A DNA stretch of 64,000 bases, from contig NZ_JARZHG010000037.1 in the NCBI RefSeq assembly GCF_029946505.1, positions 1 through 64,000 on the forward strand, in the 5' to 3' direction. Both the position numbers and the translations under genes were made by a program. The first letter of the stretch is position 1; every line of letters begins with the position of its first letter. This DNA comes from Polyangium sp. y55x31. Its GTDB lineage: Bacteria; Myxococcota_A; Polyangia; Polyangiales; Polyangiaceae. Below are positions 18,138 to 27,159 of the stretch, in pieces. Under the pieces are notes generated by a model. The model saw only the letters and a program-made list of their open reading frames with translations. It did not search any database and was not told where the DNA came from.

Positions 18138-20285
18138 TCACTTCGGCGTGGGGCTCGCGCACCGATTGTTGATGCACAAAGATCCGGGCGCGCAGCAGTT
18201 GCCCGCGGTCTCGCAGGTCTCGCCCTCCTGCGCGCATTCGTTCGCGGGCGGCGGCACGCAGACGAGCTCCTTCGTGCCGTCGCCGTCGACGTCGGCCGGG
18301 CGGCAGACGTTGCCGTTGCAGCACGAGGCGGCGGACTCGCAGGGCTGGTTGAGGTCCTTGCAGGGTTCGAGCGCGGCGAACGCGCGCATGTTGCCCGCTT
18401 CGAGCTCCTGGCCGGGCAAGTAGAACGCGGGATGGCTCGGATCGGGTTTGCCCTGGTAATCGATGTCGATCGCAGCGACCCAGAGCTTCTTGCGCGGGCT
18501 CGGCGTCTCGGCGCCGTTCACGAACTTGCCCCACTTGTTTTCGCCGTCCGGCACCGTGCCGCCTGGGCCGATCGTGTTGCCATAGACGCGGCGGCTCGTG
18601 AAGAAGACCCAGTAATACCCGCCGACAGGGACGGGCAGGATCGTCGGCTCGTAGTTCAGGCGCGCCTCCTCGGCGTCGCCGAACGGCAGATAGAGCTGCC
18701 CATTTTCGTCGTAGCCATTCAGCGCGGCGAGCTTGTTCACCGCCTTCGTCGCCGTCTCGACCAGGAAGACCTCGCCATACGAAGGCGTGGCGCCATACCC
18801 CGCGGTGTCGAAGCGATCCCCCGCGTGGTAAAGCACCGCAGCGCCGTCGGGCGTGAAGCTCGGCCAGCCGACGATGCCCGAGGGCACCGTGAGCAGCTCG
18901 TTGATGGCCGAGAACGAGGGCGGCGATTGCGAAAGATCGACGTCCATCATGGCCAGGGTTCGTCCCGGCGTGGCGTCGTACCAGGAGAACGCGACGTGCT
19001 TGCCGTCGGGGGAGAACGTCGGCGTGAGCGCGTATTTGACGGCGCTCGTGAAGGAGGAGGCCCCCACGTCGGCGCCCGTCTTCGTGTCGAGCAGCCGCGA
19101 GGGGTAATCCCCGGCCAAACCACGGACCGGCGAGCCGCCCGCCGGAATGCCGTTCGTGATCATGTACGTGCCGTCGGGCGTGAGGCCGCCGAACGAGAAC
19201 TTGCGGCCGTCGTTATCGAGGTAGCGCTGCGAGGCCGTGCCGTCCTGCGTGAGGTCGTACGTCGCGCTGTCGAGCGGATTGTCGACGGTCCAGTTGACGC
19301 CCGCCGCGAGCACGTTCCCGTTCGCGCTGACGGAGTGGCAGACATTGCATCCGCCGAGGAGGACCTCCGCATTCGAGCCCGGCTTGATGCGCATGACCGC
19401 ACCGCCGTTCGCGAGCTTCGAAACGTAGGTATTGTAATAGACGATGCCGCTCAGGCTGCCCTGCGCGATCCGCCACGATTGCGTGACGGGCCCCGTCGCG
19501 ACACCACCGGCGAGCTTCGTGGCCGTGACGGAGACCATGTCACCCGGGCCGGCGCTCTGCGTGACGCCCTTCCACACGGCCTGGGGCAGGTCCACCCGCG
19601 CGGGGGCCGACGCGCCGAAGTAGCCCTTGTATTCAAAATCCCCCACGTTGATCTTCACGAGCACGGCGTCCGCATTGCCGGCGAGCTGGAGCGTGGGGGC
19701 CGAAAGGCCGCGGGGAAAGACGGTCTTGTCGTATGGGTAAAGCCACCGGAAGCCCGGATCGGCATTGCCGCCGGTGTCGAGCTTCGTCTGATCGTCCGGC
19801 GAGAGATTGCCGGCATTGTCGGCAATCTTCACGCGCACCGTGATGGTCGTACTCGCCTCGAGCTGCCCGCTCTTCGCGGTGACCTTGGCCTTGCCCGCCA
19901 CGAAGCCGCCGGAAGCGAAAACCCCATCGGCGCCAATGGTTCCCACAGTGACGTCGTCGAGGAACCAATCGACGGCGCCGGGATTCGAGCCGTCGGTGAG
20001 CTTCGCGTTGAAGGGGAGCGAGCCGGGGACGCCGGTCACGTCGAGGATCGGGTCCTGGGGCTCGATGACGAGCGATTGTTCTCCGCCGTCGAAATTGATG
20101 AAACCGCCGTCGCCGCCCGAGCCACCCGAGCCGCCGCCCCCGGACGACGAACCGGCGTCCGGGCCCGAAGCACCGCTGCCCGCCGCGCCGCCGCTCGTAT
20201 CGCCGCCGCCGCTGCAAGCGGCGATCGCGCCCGCGGACGAGACGGCCGCCGCGAGAAAAAGAAACCAGAGCCTGTCACGCGTCAT
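18138..20285 (-). CDS. Lipoprotein with CxxCH motif, TolB-like propeller and Cys-rich tail
   Basis: A 715-residue exported protein. The signal ends in a lipobox (AIAAC) and is followed by a Gly/Ser linker. A Big-like beta domain comes next, then a GGCNVCHS segment with a haem c-type CxxCH. A region with TolB/WD-like blades follows (FSPDGKHVAFSW, FTPDGAAVLYH). The last 70 residues hold two copies of a CxxxxxCCxxxxC knot. It may be a surface cytochrome-like sensor or binding protein. The haem claim rests on a single CxxCH with no obvious distal ligand. ATG 20285 is chosen because the signal peptide starts there. Confidence 0.7.
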   Translation of the reverse strand: MTRDRLWFLFLAAAVSSAGAIAACSGGGDTSGGAAGSGASGPDAGSSSGGGGSGGSGGDGGFINFDGGEQSLVIEPQDPILDVTGVPGSLPFNAKLTDGSNPGAVDWFLDDVTVGTIGADGVFASGGFVAGKAKVTAKSGQLEASTTITVRVKIADNAGNLSPDDQTKLDTGGNADPGFRWLYPYDKTVFPRGLSAPTLQLAGNADAVLVKINVGDFEYKGYFGASAPARVDLPQAVWKGVTQSAGPGDMVSVTATKLAGGVATGPVTQSWRIAQGSLSGIVYYNTYVSKLANGGAVMRIKPGSNAEVLLGGCNVCHSVSANGNVLAAGVNWTVDNPLDSATYDLTQDGTASQRYLDNDGRKFSFGGLTPDGTYMITNGIPAGGSPVRGLAGDYPSRLLDTKTGADVGASSFTSAVKYALTPTFSPDGKHVAFSWYDATPGRTLAMMDVDLSQSPPSFSAINELLTVPSGIVGWPSFTPDGAAVLYHAGDRFDTAGYGATPSYGEVFLVETATKAVNKLAALNGYDENGQLYLPFGDAEEARLNYEPTILPVPVGGYYWVFFTSRRVYGNTIGPGGTVPDGENKWGKFVNGAETPSPRKKLWVAAIDIDYQGKPDPSHPAFYLPGQELEAGNMRAFAALEPCKDLNQPCESAASCCNGNVCRPADVDGDGTKELVCVPPPANECAQEGETCETAGNCCAPGSLCINNRCASPTPK

Positions 20286-20356
20286 GAAGGAACCTCCGAA
20301 GCAATCTGGCATGACGATGGTACCAGATGTCCGGGACGATTCCGATTGGGAGGGTG

Positions 20357-21526
20357 CTAGAAAAAACCGAAGGTAAGGCCGCCTTGCGCGGCGAAGCCCA
20401 CCGAATCGAGGACACGCACGTAGACGGGCCCGGCGTTGGCGAAGATGCCCATACGCCCGCCGCTCCGGGCCCAGCCGAAGCGCGTGACCTCGCCCAGCGC
20501 AACCTGAAGCTCGGCGCCGACGCGGCCCCCGTGCCCCGCGTTCAGGCCGACAATCCCCGCGATGGGATACCACCCGTACCCGGCAAACGGTACGATCGCG
20601 AGCGCCTTCGTCGGATCGAAGCGATAACGCACCTCCCCGCCGATCGAGCCCGCCCCGATCATGGCGCTGAGGCCAAAGGAGAATCGACCGAACTGGGGCC
20701 CCGTGAAAATCTCGAACCCGCCGAGGCCCGCGGCGACGGGCTCCCGATGAATGACGCCGCCGCCGATACGAGCGACGAAGACCCAGGTGGAATCGGCCGG
20801 AGGGCCATACCCGAGATGCGGCTTGCCCGGATTCACGAGGGGCAAAGGCTCGATCGCGTCGGCGGGGGCATGGACGGCGGGATGGAGGCGGAGGACGTAC
20901 GGGGCGCCGGATTCGATCGGCGCGCGCGGGAGCGTGAGGCGATAGGTGCCGCCTTCGCCGGGATCGAGGTCCTTCTCGCCCTTCTGGACGGCGGCGTCCA
21001 CGATCGCATAAATAGCCAATGGGAAGAGCACGACGGCCGCCGCGGCGAGGCCGACCGTGGCGCCGACGGCCCCGCCGGCGACGCTGCCCGAGCCGCCCGG
21101 ACCGCCCGGACTCCCGGCGCCGCCGACGGCGCTCCCGGCCTTGGCGCCGGCAACCACCACGTCGCCGACCGGGTCTCCGGAGACGATGCTCTCCGGGTCG
21201 GGGCGCTTCAGGGGCGCTTTGCCGTCGGTTCCGAGCAAGGCGACCTCGATGCGCTCGGGCTCGATGTGGATCGGCGTTTTCCCCTCGTTGACGACGTGCA
21301 CGTCGACCCGCATGTTCGCGCTGGTTTGCCAGTACCCGACATGGATACGCTCGATACGGGCCGAGATGCCGGCGCCACGCGTGGAGAGGCCGGCGTTCGG
21401 GCGTGGTTCGAGGGCGCGATAGCCGACGCGATCGCAGGCGGCGGTGGAGAGGAGGAGGGCGAGAAGAAGAAGCGCGGTGCGGGGGCGGGGGGCGCGGCGA
21501 TCCTCGGGCACACGCCAGGCTAGCAC
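20357..21526 (-). CDS. Lipoprotein with C-terminal outer-membrane barrel-like region
   Basis: About 389 residues. A hydrophobic signal ends in STAAC, so it is a probable lipoprotein. Residues 45-110 look like an immunoglobulin-type beta domain, and a Gly/Ala-rich hydrophobic segment lies at about 135-185. The C-terminal third is alternating beta strands ending in GLTFGFF, as in small outer-membrane barrels. The start is a GTG at 21526 or one at 21511. It lies downstream of the CxxCH lipoprotein start and on the same strand as the genes around it. Family not recognised. Confidence 0.6.
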   Translation of the reverse strand: MLAWRVPEDRRAPRPRTALLLLALLLSTAACDRVGYRALEPRPNAGLSTRGAGISARIERIHVGYWQTSANMRVDVHVVNEGKTPIHIEPERIEVALLGTDGKAPLKRPDPESIVSGDPVGDVVVAGAKAGSAVGGAGSPGGPGGSGSVAGGAVGATVGLAAAAVVLFPLAIYAIVDAAVQKGEKDLDPGEGGTYRLTLPRAPIESGAPYVLRLHPAVHAPADAIEPLPLVNPGKPHLGYGPPADSTWVFVARIGGGVIHREPVAAGLGGFEIFTGPQFGRFSFGLSAMIGAGSIGGEVRYRFDPTKALAIVPFAGYGWYPIAGIVGLNAGHGGRVGAELQVALGEVTRFGWARSGGRMGIFANAGPVYVRVLDSVGFAAQGGLTFGFF

Positions 21527-21592
21527 ACTCTTGTGACGACCGGAGCCTGGACAGTCACGCGCGCGCGTCGGACGCCACTCGGGAACGAACCT

Positions 21593-23551
21593 TCAGGAGG
21601 TCGGCATCCTTTCCAGAAAAACGACGCCGTTGCCCCTCGATAAAAAGACATCCCCAGCGCCGGTCCCGCTCCAATCGCTGTACGCCATTTGCACCTCGAC
21701 ATTCGGGCCTTCCACGTTGACGTTCGGCACCTGGTGCACGATCGGGCTCGATGAGAAGGGCTCTTCGATCACGCGGAGCACCCGCGTGACGCGGCTGTAT
21801 GCGTAGATGTTCCCCTTGTGAACGCTCAAGATCGTCGTGCTGTCGCCCGTAGGCTCCTCGAAATCGAGGGTCTTCACGTCCGAACGCTCGCCCATCGAGA
21901 CCTCTTCGGTGTCGGGCTCGCCTCGCAGGGAGTCGAGATCGATCGTGAAGAGCCGGATGACTCCCTCCTCGTCTCGATAAGCAAAACGACCCAGCGCGGC
22001 GTCGACGATCACCACCGATCGATGCGCCAACCCGAATCGTCCCGGCTTGGCAGGATAGGTGCCATCTTGCCGTGGACAATAAACATAAAGCTCCTGGTCA
22101 TCGTAGCTCAAGGTCACCAGGCCGTCTCGGAAATCGAAGCCATGAGGCCGCCTGCGAAGAGGCGTCTGGACCGTCTGCGCGGAGCCCGCCACGAGCCCCT
22201 TCGCCGGCCCTTCGGCGCCGCCGCCCGTGGTCACGTAGACGAAATCGTTGACGATCGTGAAGTCGTTGATGTTCTTCGCGGCGAACGCGGACGCAAAGCT
22301 TGTATCTCTGGTTTCATGGTCGAGGTCCAGGGCATGGATGACGCTCCCCTGCGGATTCCTGTCGAGGATGAACACCCGCCTCGCGCACACGACCATACGG
22401 ACCTGTCCGCGGCGCGGGTCATGGATCTTGATGGTGCTCTTCGGATCGTCGAAACTGCCGAACACTGTTCGCACGGTCTTTCCACTAAAATCGATCTCGC
22501 GCAGCACCGCTTCGTAGACATCGGAATCCGTCGTTTTTCGCGCGTCGAGGACATACGCCACGAGCGCCTCGTGGCTGGCTGCGATGGCCACCGGCCCGAC
22601 GAACCGGCTGCTCGACAAAGGTCCATCGACCAGACCGAATTCACCGACGCTCCCCGCGAGCACCGACAGCTCGGTCATCGTCGCCTTTCGTATCACGCCC
22701 TCCTCGGGGCTCGCGACGAGGAACGGTTGTTCTCCTCGAAACCCGTCGAGGGAGGAAAACTTCGAAATGCCGCCGACCCCCGGGAGCGTGTAGGTCTTCG
22801 TCTTCACGGGCGACATGGTCGTGCTCGGATCGATATCCGTGTACAGCGCGATCGTCGAAGTGCCCACCGCGGCGAAGGTGGTGCCATAGTACGTGTCGAC
22901 CATGCGCAGCGGCTCCGGCACCCATTTGAGCGCGAACTTCTTGGAGGGCATCACGCGGCCATCCCGCTGCACGACGCCGGAGCGAACCACGAGGGTGCTG
23001 CCCTCGGCCCTCGCCCCGAGGACGGAGGCCGGCGTCGGTGTCATGCTCGTCGTCAGGAAATCACCCAGCGAGGTACCATCCGTCGTCATCGGCGCGGGGC
23101 GCGACGGGATGTCGTGATACCCTGCGGCATCACGCGTGTGCATCTTGAACGCCACGTTCTCCTCGGGGTCCATCTGGACGATACAATGACGACGCTCGTC
23201 CGAGGCTTGCCAATCGATCACGCGCGGGGAGACCCCATAAATCGTGGTCCCGACGACGCGACGCTTTTTCTTGTTGTCGAGCGCCAGGGCATGCACGAAG
23301 AGCTTCGCGCCTGCGTTACCCGAGTTGATCCACAAAGCAGGAATACGAGCGTCTTGATTGGACGATAACTCGACGAGGTAGGCCTTTTCCCAAAGAACGG
23401 TGGACAGCGGCGGGTTCCCGACGGTGTAGGACCATACAGTATCACGGGCCGTATTCGTGAAGAGAATCTCCCTCCGATCGTGGACCGGCGCAAACCGCCA
23501 CATGGCCATGCCGGGCAGGATCCAGGTGGGCGTCTTGAAAGGGCTTTTCAT
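21593..23551 (-). CDS. Hypothetical beta-propeller-like protein
   Basis: A 652-residue protein without signal peptide or membrane helix. It consists of repeated beta-rich blades with short segments such as VRMVVCARRVFILDRN and GNIYAYSRVTRVLRVIE, which recall dashboard-like propeller repeats. No catalytic motif was recognised. Its base composition looks lower in GC than the neighbouring genes, which could mean relaxed or recent origin, though this is judged by eye only. It is divergent from the helical protein at 23878. Confidence 0.6.
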   Translation of the reverse strand: MKSPFKTPTWILPGMAMWRFAPVHDRREILFTNTARDTVWSYTVGNPPLSTVLWEKAYLVELSSNQDARIPALWINSGNAGAKLFVHALALDNKKKRRVVGTTIYGVSPRVIDWQASDERRHCIVQMDPEENVAFKMHTRDAAGYHDIPSRPAPMTTDGTSLGDFLTTSMTPTPASVLGARAEGSTLVVRSGVVQRDGRVMPSKKFALKWVPEPLRMVDTYYGTTFAAVGTSTIALYTDIDPSTTMSPVKTKTYTLPGVGGISKFSSLDGFRGEQPFLVASPEEGVIRKATMTELSVLAGSVGEFGLVDGPLSSSRFVGPVAIAASHEALVAYVLDARKTTDSDVYEAVLREIDFSGKTVRTVFGSFDDPKSTIKIHDPRRGQVRMVVCARRVFILDRNPQGSVIHALDLDHETRDTSFASAFAAKNINDFTIVNDFVYVTTGGGAEGPAKGLVAGSAQTVQTPLRRRPHGFDFRDGLVTLSYDDQELYVYCPRQDGTYPAKPGRFGLAHRSVVIVDAALGRFAYRDEEGVIRLFTIDLDSLRGEPDTEEVSMGERSDVKTLDFEEPTGDSTTILSVHKGNIYAYSRVTRVLRVIEEPFSSSPIVHQVPNVNVEGPNVEVQMAYSDWSGTGAGDVFLSRGNGVVFLERMPTS

Positions 23552-23877
23552 TGGTAAATGCGTCCTCGTGCAGCACGTGCGTGCTGTAACATCCTTCCCG
23601 AGACCAGCCTACCACGCCCCCCACCCCATCCACGCCCGTCAATCGCAGCCATGCCCCCGGCCGCGCAAACATCCTGACCCCTGCGCATGCAACGGCGCTC
23701 TCGACCGCGATCCCGTCCCCCACCACCGCAAACGCGTCGATCACCACCGCAAACACGTCGACCACCACCGCGAACGCGTCCCCGGTCATCGACACTACAC
23801 CCACACCTCCCACCCCAGCTCCTTCCTCGCGACTTTTCCCCTTCTCACCGTGCTCGCTGGCGGATACCGTGGCAAGC
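23552..23877. other. Intergenic region with a triple 21-bp tandem repeat
   Basis: A 326-bp divergent promoter region. Its clear feature is three copies of a 21-bp unit (CACCACCGCAAACGCGTCGAT and variants) at 23721-23783. Read leftward they would encode a heptapeptide repeat of the type DAFAVVV, but the enclosing frame overlaps the neighbouring gene and lacks support. The repeat contains the palindrome ACGCGT in two copies, so it could be a protein-binding array. Confidence 0.55.
23721..23783. repeat. 21-bp tandem repeat, three copies
   Basis: Units begin at 23721, 23742 and 23763, sharing CACCACCGC-AACRCGTC with a few substitutions. Copy number is too low and there are no spacers, so this is not a CRISPR array. 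Confidence 0.8.
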
Positions 23878-24744
23878 ATGACTACATCTACCCCCACCTA
23901 CACCTGGCCTGCTGTCCTTGCGATGGTGCCCGCGCCTACCCAGGAAGAAGCAGAGCGTTATGCCGTCGAGATTCCGAATGCCGATCTGATGGAGCGAGGC
24001 TCGCAAATCCGCAGCGAAAAGATCCTCACCGACCTCGTGCGCTTCGGCGGCATCCTCGGCGAGTTCTGGCCCAAGGCCTCCACCGCGCAGAAGCGCCATC
24101 TCCTCGGGCTCTCCGAGCCGCTCCTCAAGGTCTTCGTCCATTCCGGAAAAAAACTCGCAGACATGGTGGCCCAATTCGACGCCAACGCCGACGATCGCGA
24201 GGCCAGCCGCGCCGCCGCCATCGCCGTCGCCGACCAGGCCTACAAGGAGGGAATGGACGAGCGCGAGCGCCTCGTCACCGCACTCGAAGGCGTGGCCCAC
24301 CTCGAACCGGGCCTCGAAGAGCGCATCACGAAAGCAACCGGCCGCGTCACCGATTTCAACTCGCTCGCCCAATCCCTCACAGCACTCGCGAAGGTCGCGA
24401 AAGACATCCGCCAGAACCCCCTGTCGAAGGCGGCGAAGCAGCTCGAGGACGGCGGGCTCGACGCCACGCAAATCATCGCATTCGAGGAGGCCTCCGCGAA
24501 GGTGAAATCCACCGGCGCGCTCGCCTCCGGCGCACGAACCAAGGGCCTCGTGACGCAAGCCGATCTCGACCTGCAAGACGGCATCTGTCTCTCGCTGATG
24601 GAGCGCGTGATGAAGGTCGTCAACCGCGCCCATGAGCGCGATCCATCAATCCCGAAGCTCACGCCCATCGCGACGCGGCGGATGTTTCCGAGCCGCAAGC
24701 GCGAGGTCGACGCGCTCCCGCCGGACGGAAGCGCCGGCGGCTGA
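23878..24744 (+). CDS. Hypothetical helical protein
   Basis: A 288-residue soluble protein predicted to be almost entirely alpha-helical, with charged heptad-like stretches (SRAAAIAVADQAYKEGMDER) and a basic C-terminal tail (RRMFPSRKREV). No signal peptide, no catalytic motif. ATG 23878 is given; a GTG at 23869 adds three residues and neither has a clear ribosome site. I do not recognise the family. It converges with the HAD gene, with 2 bp between the stop codons. Confidence 0.6.
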   Translation: MTTSTPTYTWPAVLAMVPAPTQEEAERYAVEIPNADLMERGSQIRSEKILTDLVRFGGILGEFWPKASTAQKRHLLGLSEPLLKVFVHSGKKLADMVAQFDANADDREASRAAAIAVADQAYKEGMDERERLVTALEGVAHLEPGLEERITKATGRVTDFNSLAQSLTALAKVAKDIRQNPLSKAAKQLEDGGLDATQIIAFEEASAKVKSTGALASGARTKGLVTQADLDLQDGICLSLMERVMKVVNRAHERDPSIPKLTPIATRRMFPSRKREVDALPPDGSAGG

Positions 24745-24746
24745 AG

Positions 24747-25604
24747 TCAACCAGCGAGCCCAGCCCGCGCGAGAATCTGCCCGAGATCGTCGCCGTGGCT
24801 CGCACGCGCGCCGAGCGATTCGAGCAGCGCGACCTCGTGCGCCGCGGGTGCGCGTGGGCCCGTGACCATGTGCACCTGCATCCCGAGCGCGATCGGAAGC
24901 GCGAGGTCGAGCTCGTAGATGTCCCCGCAGACGAGCACCTCCTCGGGCGCGACGCCCGTCTTTTGCAGGATGTGCGCGAGCCTCTCCCAGTAACGGCCGC
25001 GCCGCGGATACACCGAGCGTTCCAGGCCCGGCAGGCGGATCTCCGCGGGTACGCGGGAGAAACGCGCGTCCTCGGTCTCGGGCTCGGCCACCACGTACTT
25101 GCGCGCGTCGCCGTGCACCTCGATCCGCGAGAGCCCCTCGGGCCCCAGCGTCCGGAGCTTCTTCAGCGCCGCGTCCGTGCGCGCATTCGTCACGACGAAC
25201 GTCGGGAGCCCCGACGCCGCGAGCGCTTCCAGGACCTCCTTCGCGCGCGGCCGGAACGCGGTCAGCGTGTGCTCGTAGGCGAGGTGATAAAGCGCCTGCA
25301 ACACGGCCGTGCGGGTCGCTTCCCCGCGCAGGACGCCGTGCTTCTCGAAGAGGAGCTGCGCGATGCTGGTCGAGCGGATGTACGGATCGGCGCCGGCGGG
25401 CGCGACGATACGCCCGTCGTGGAGCCAGCCGTAACGACCGGGATTTCGTGCGATCTCGGCGGCGCGCTCTTCCCAGAGGGCGACCTCTTGCCGGCCGAGC
25501 AGATCGAAGACGGCTTCGCGGAACGTCTCCGCGAACGGGGCGGCTTCACGCTCGACGTCGGTGAACGTGCCGTCGAAATCGAGGACGATGCATTTCGTTG
25601 CCAC
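24747..25604 (-). CDS. HAD-superfamily hydrolase
   Basis: A 285-residue phosphatase-like enzyme. Motif I is DFDGTFTD with D9 and D11 as nucleophile and acid, motif II is VTNAR, a Lys lies near the middle (ARKY), and motif IV is GDIYELD. A large helical cap sits between motifs I and II. The GTG start at 25604 is chosen because GAGG precedes it and motif I follows at once. It starts 13 bp after the phosphofructokinase-like gene, so the two form an operon and may act on the same sugar phosphate (inference). Confidence 0.85.
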   Translation of the reverse strand: MATKCIVLDFDGTFTDVEREAAPFAETFREAVFDLLGRQEVALWEERAAEIARNPGRYGWLHDGRIVAPAGADPYIRSTSIAQLLFEKHGVLRGEATRTAVLQALYHLAYEHTLTAFRPRAKEVLEALAASGLPTFVVTNARTDAALKKLRTLGPEGLSRIEVHGDARKYVVAEPETEDARFSRVPAEIRLPGLERSVYPRRGRYWERLAHILQKTGVAPEEVLVCGDIYELDLALPIALGMQVHMVTGPRAPAAHEVALLESLGARASHGDDLGQILARAGLAG

Positions 25605-25617
25605 GACGAACCTCGGC

Positions 25618-26790
25618 TCAGAGACTGGTCTTCTCGCTCGTGAAATTGTCCCGGATCCACGTGGAGAAGCCGGGGATCTGGAGCCGCGCGAGCAGCGGCA
25701 AGAACGCTCGCTCCACGCGGTCCTCCCGCGCGACGAGGTGGAACGGGCGCACGCCGACGTCGTTCGACGCGAGCACGAACGGCATGACCTCCGTCCCGCC
25801 CTCCTCGAACGCATCGAAGAGCAGCGACGCCTTGACGTACGCCGCCGAGATCTCCAGGAACGCAGGCCGCACGCCGCGCAAATACCGGCTGAACGGCTCG
25901 GCGATCACGCGCTTCTGCGCCGAATCGACGAGCCCCGCCGCCTCGAGCTGCCGACGCAAGAACTCGCTCGCCGACGCGCCCGGCATCTCCCGCGCCCGCC
26001 GCTCGCGCTCGTACCCCTCGGCCACCACGACGAGCGCGTAGTCGGCCCGCGAGAGCGCCGCCGCGGTCTCGCGCAGGACAGCGTCCGGGAACTGAAAAAA
26101 CGGCAGCACGATGAGGTGCGCGCGCGCCGCCACACCACAGTGCAGCGCATGCCGGCCGCTGCGGTTGCCCATCATCTCGAGCAGGTAGATCCGCTTGTGC
26201 GTGTAGGCGTCCTCGTAGAGCCCACGCGCAATCGTCGCGCCCGCCTCGACGCCCGAAAGAAAGCCAATCGCGCGATCCCCAGCGAGGTCGTTGTCGATCG
26301 AGACGTTCATGAACCCCGTCGGCAGGCGCGGGCTCATCTCGCCGAGCAGCGCGCGCAAGCCCTCGAACGTGCCATTGCCGCCGACGCCGACGAGGTGCGA
26401 AAACCCCTGCGTTCGTAGCGTCTCCGCAGCCGCGCGGCGGTTTCGCTCGTCATGGAAGCCGAGGTAACGCTCGCTGCGGAAGTCACTGCCGGCGTCGAGG
26501 ACGCGGCGCCCCATGCTGCGCGCAGGGATGCCCTTGGCGAGCAGGGCATAACGCTCCCGACGGCTCACGATGAGCCGCTCGAAGCGAGGCTCACTCGTCG
26601 CGTCGGCCGTGAGCGAGCGGAAGCCCTCGGTCGCAGCCCAAACCTCGTACCCGCGCCGCGAAGCCTCCTCCGTGAGCGCAACAGCAACCGACGCGTACCC
26701 CGGCGCGTTGCCGCCATCAAACACGAGGAGCAGGCGCCGCTCCGACGGCGGCATCGCAGCAGGCGTCCCGAACTCCACGAGGTTCGTCAT
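25618..26790 (-). CDS. Phosphofructokinase-family protein with altered active site
   Basis: A 390-residue member of the ATP/PPi-dependent 6-phosphofructokinase family. The first phosphate loop reads DGGNAPGYASV, the second GGNGT (137-141) where most have GGDGS or GGDDS, and the catalytic segment is SIDNDL (164-169) in place of TIDND. The substrate segment EMMGNRSGRHA (205-215) is conserved. The catalytic Asp remains, but the Mg-associated Asp of the second loop is Asn, so activity or phosphate donor may differ from a glycolytic enzyme. Cotranscribed with the HAD gene. Repeat element A lies just upstream. Confidence 0.8.
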   Translation of the reverse strand: MTNLVEFGTPAAMPPSERRLLLVFDGGNAPGYASVAVALTEEASRRGYEVWAATEGFRSLTADATSEPRFERLIVSRRERYALLAKGIPARSMGRRVLDAGSDFRSERYLGFHDERNRRAAAETLRTQGFSHLVGVGGNGTFEGLRALLGEMSPRLPTGFMNVSIDNDLAGDRAIGFLSGVEAGATIARGLYEDAYTHKRIYLLEMMGNRSGRHALHCGVAARAHLIVLPFFQFPDAVLRETAAALSRADYALVVVAEGYERERRAREMPGASASEFLRRQLEAAGLVDSAQKRVIAEPFSRYLRGVRPAFLEISAAYVKASLLFDAFEEGGTEVMPFVLASNDVGVRPFHLVAREDRVERAFLPLLARLQIPGFSTWIRDNFTSEKTSL

Positions 26791-26831
26791 GCGGAGGCGC
26801 GTAGCACGAACGGGGGGTGCCTTGGAAGGCC

Positions 26832-27149
26832 GTAGCGCCGGGGTTTCACCCCGGACCCCGACCAGGGGTTGTCCACCCCTGGACCCGGACCAGCGCAAGC
26901 GCTGGACCCGGGGTCGATGAACTGCGCGACGCGCAGTTCATCGAACAGGCCAGGTCAAGACCGGCGACGATCCTGCCCGCCAAGACAGCAGCGCTGACGG
27001 TTCAGCTCGAAACGCACCTCCAAGGTCTTGCCACCGGCCCGTCGGAAAAACTGCGCGAAGCGCAGTTTTTCCGCCCTCGGTCCAGGCCGTGCCTGGTCCG
27101 GGTCGAGGGGCGGACAGCCCCCGCGGGGTCCGGGGCAGCGCCCCGGCGC
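26832..27149 (+). repeat. Composite palindromic element, copy A
   Basis: A 318-bp intergenic element built of about eight hairpins, filling most of the 369-bp gap between two leftward genes. Left arm hairpins lie at 26838-26854, 26862-26882, 26890-26905 and 26914-26944. The right arm includes 27044-27072 and 27130-27146. The right arm is a diverged inverted copy of the left, around a central non-folding spacer of about 100 bp. Copy B at 40727 aligns end to end in the opposite orientation. It resembles a REPIN/BIME-type or MITE-type element. No protein is encoded. Confidence 0.85.
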
Positions 27150-27159
27150 GACGCTTCCT

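Noticed and set aside
23721-23783. Possible CRISPR-like array
   Set aside because: Only three directly adjacent units without unique spacers.
23442-23897. Leftward frame containing VDAFAVV heptapeptide repeats
   Set aside because: It overlaps the propeller gene in another frame and has no ribosome site; the repeat is explained as a 21-bp DNA tandem repeat.
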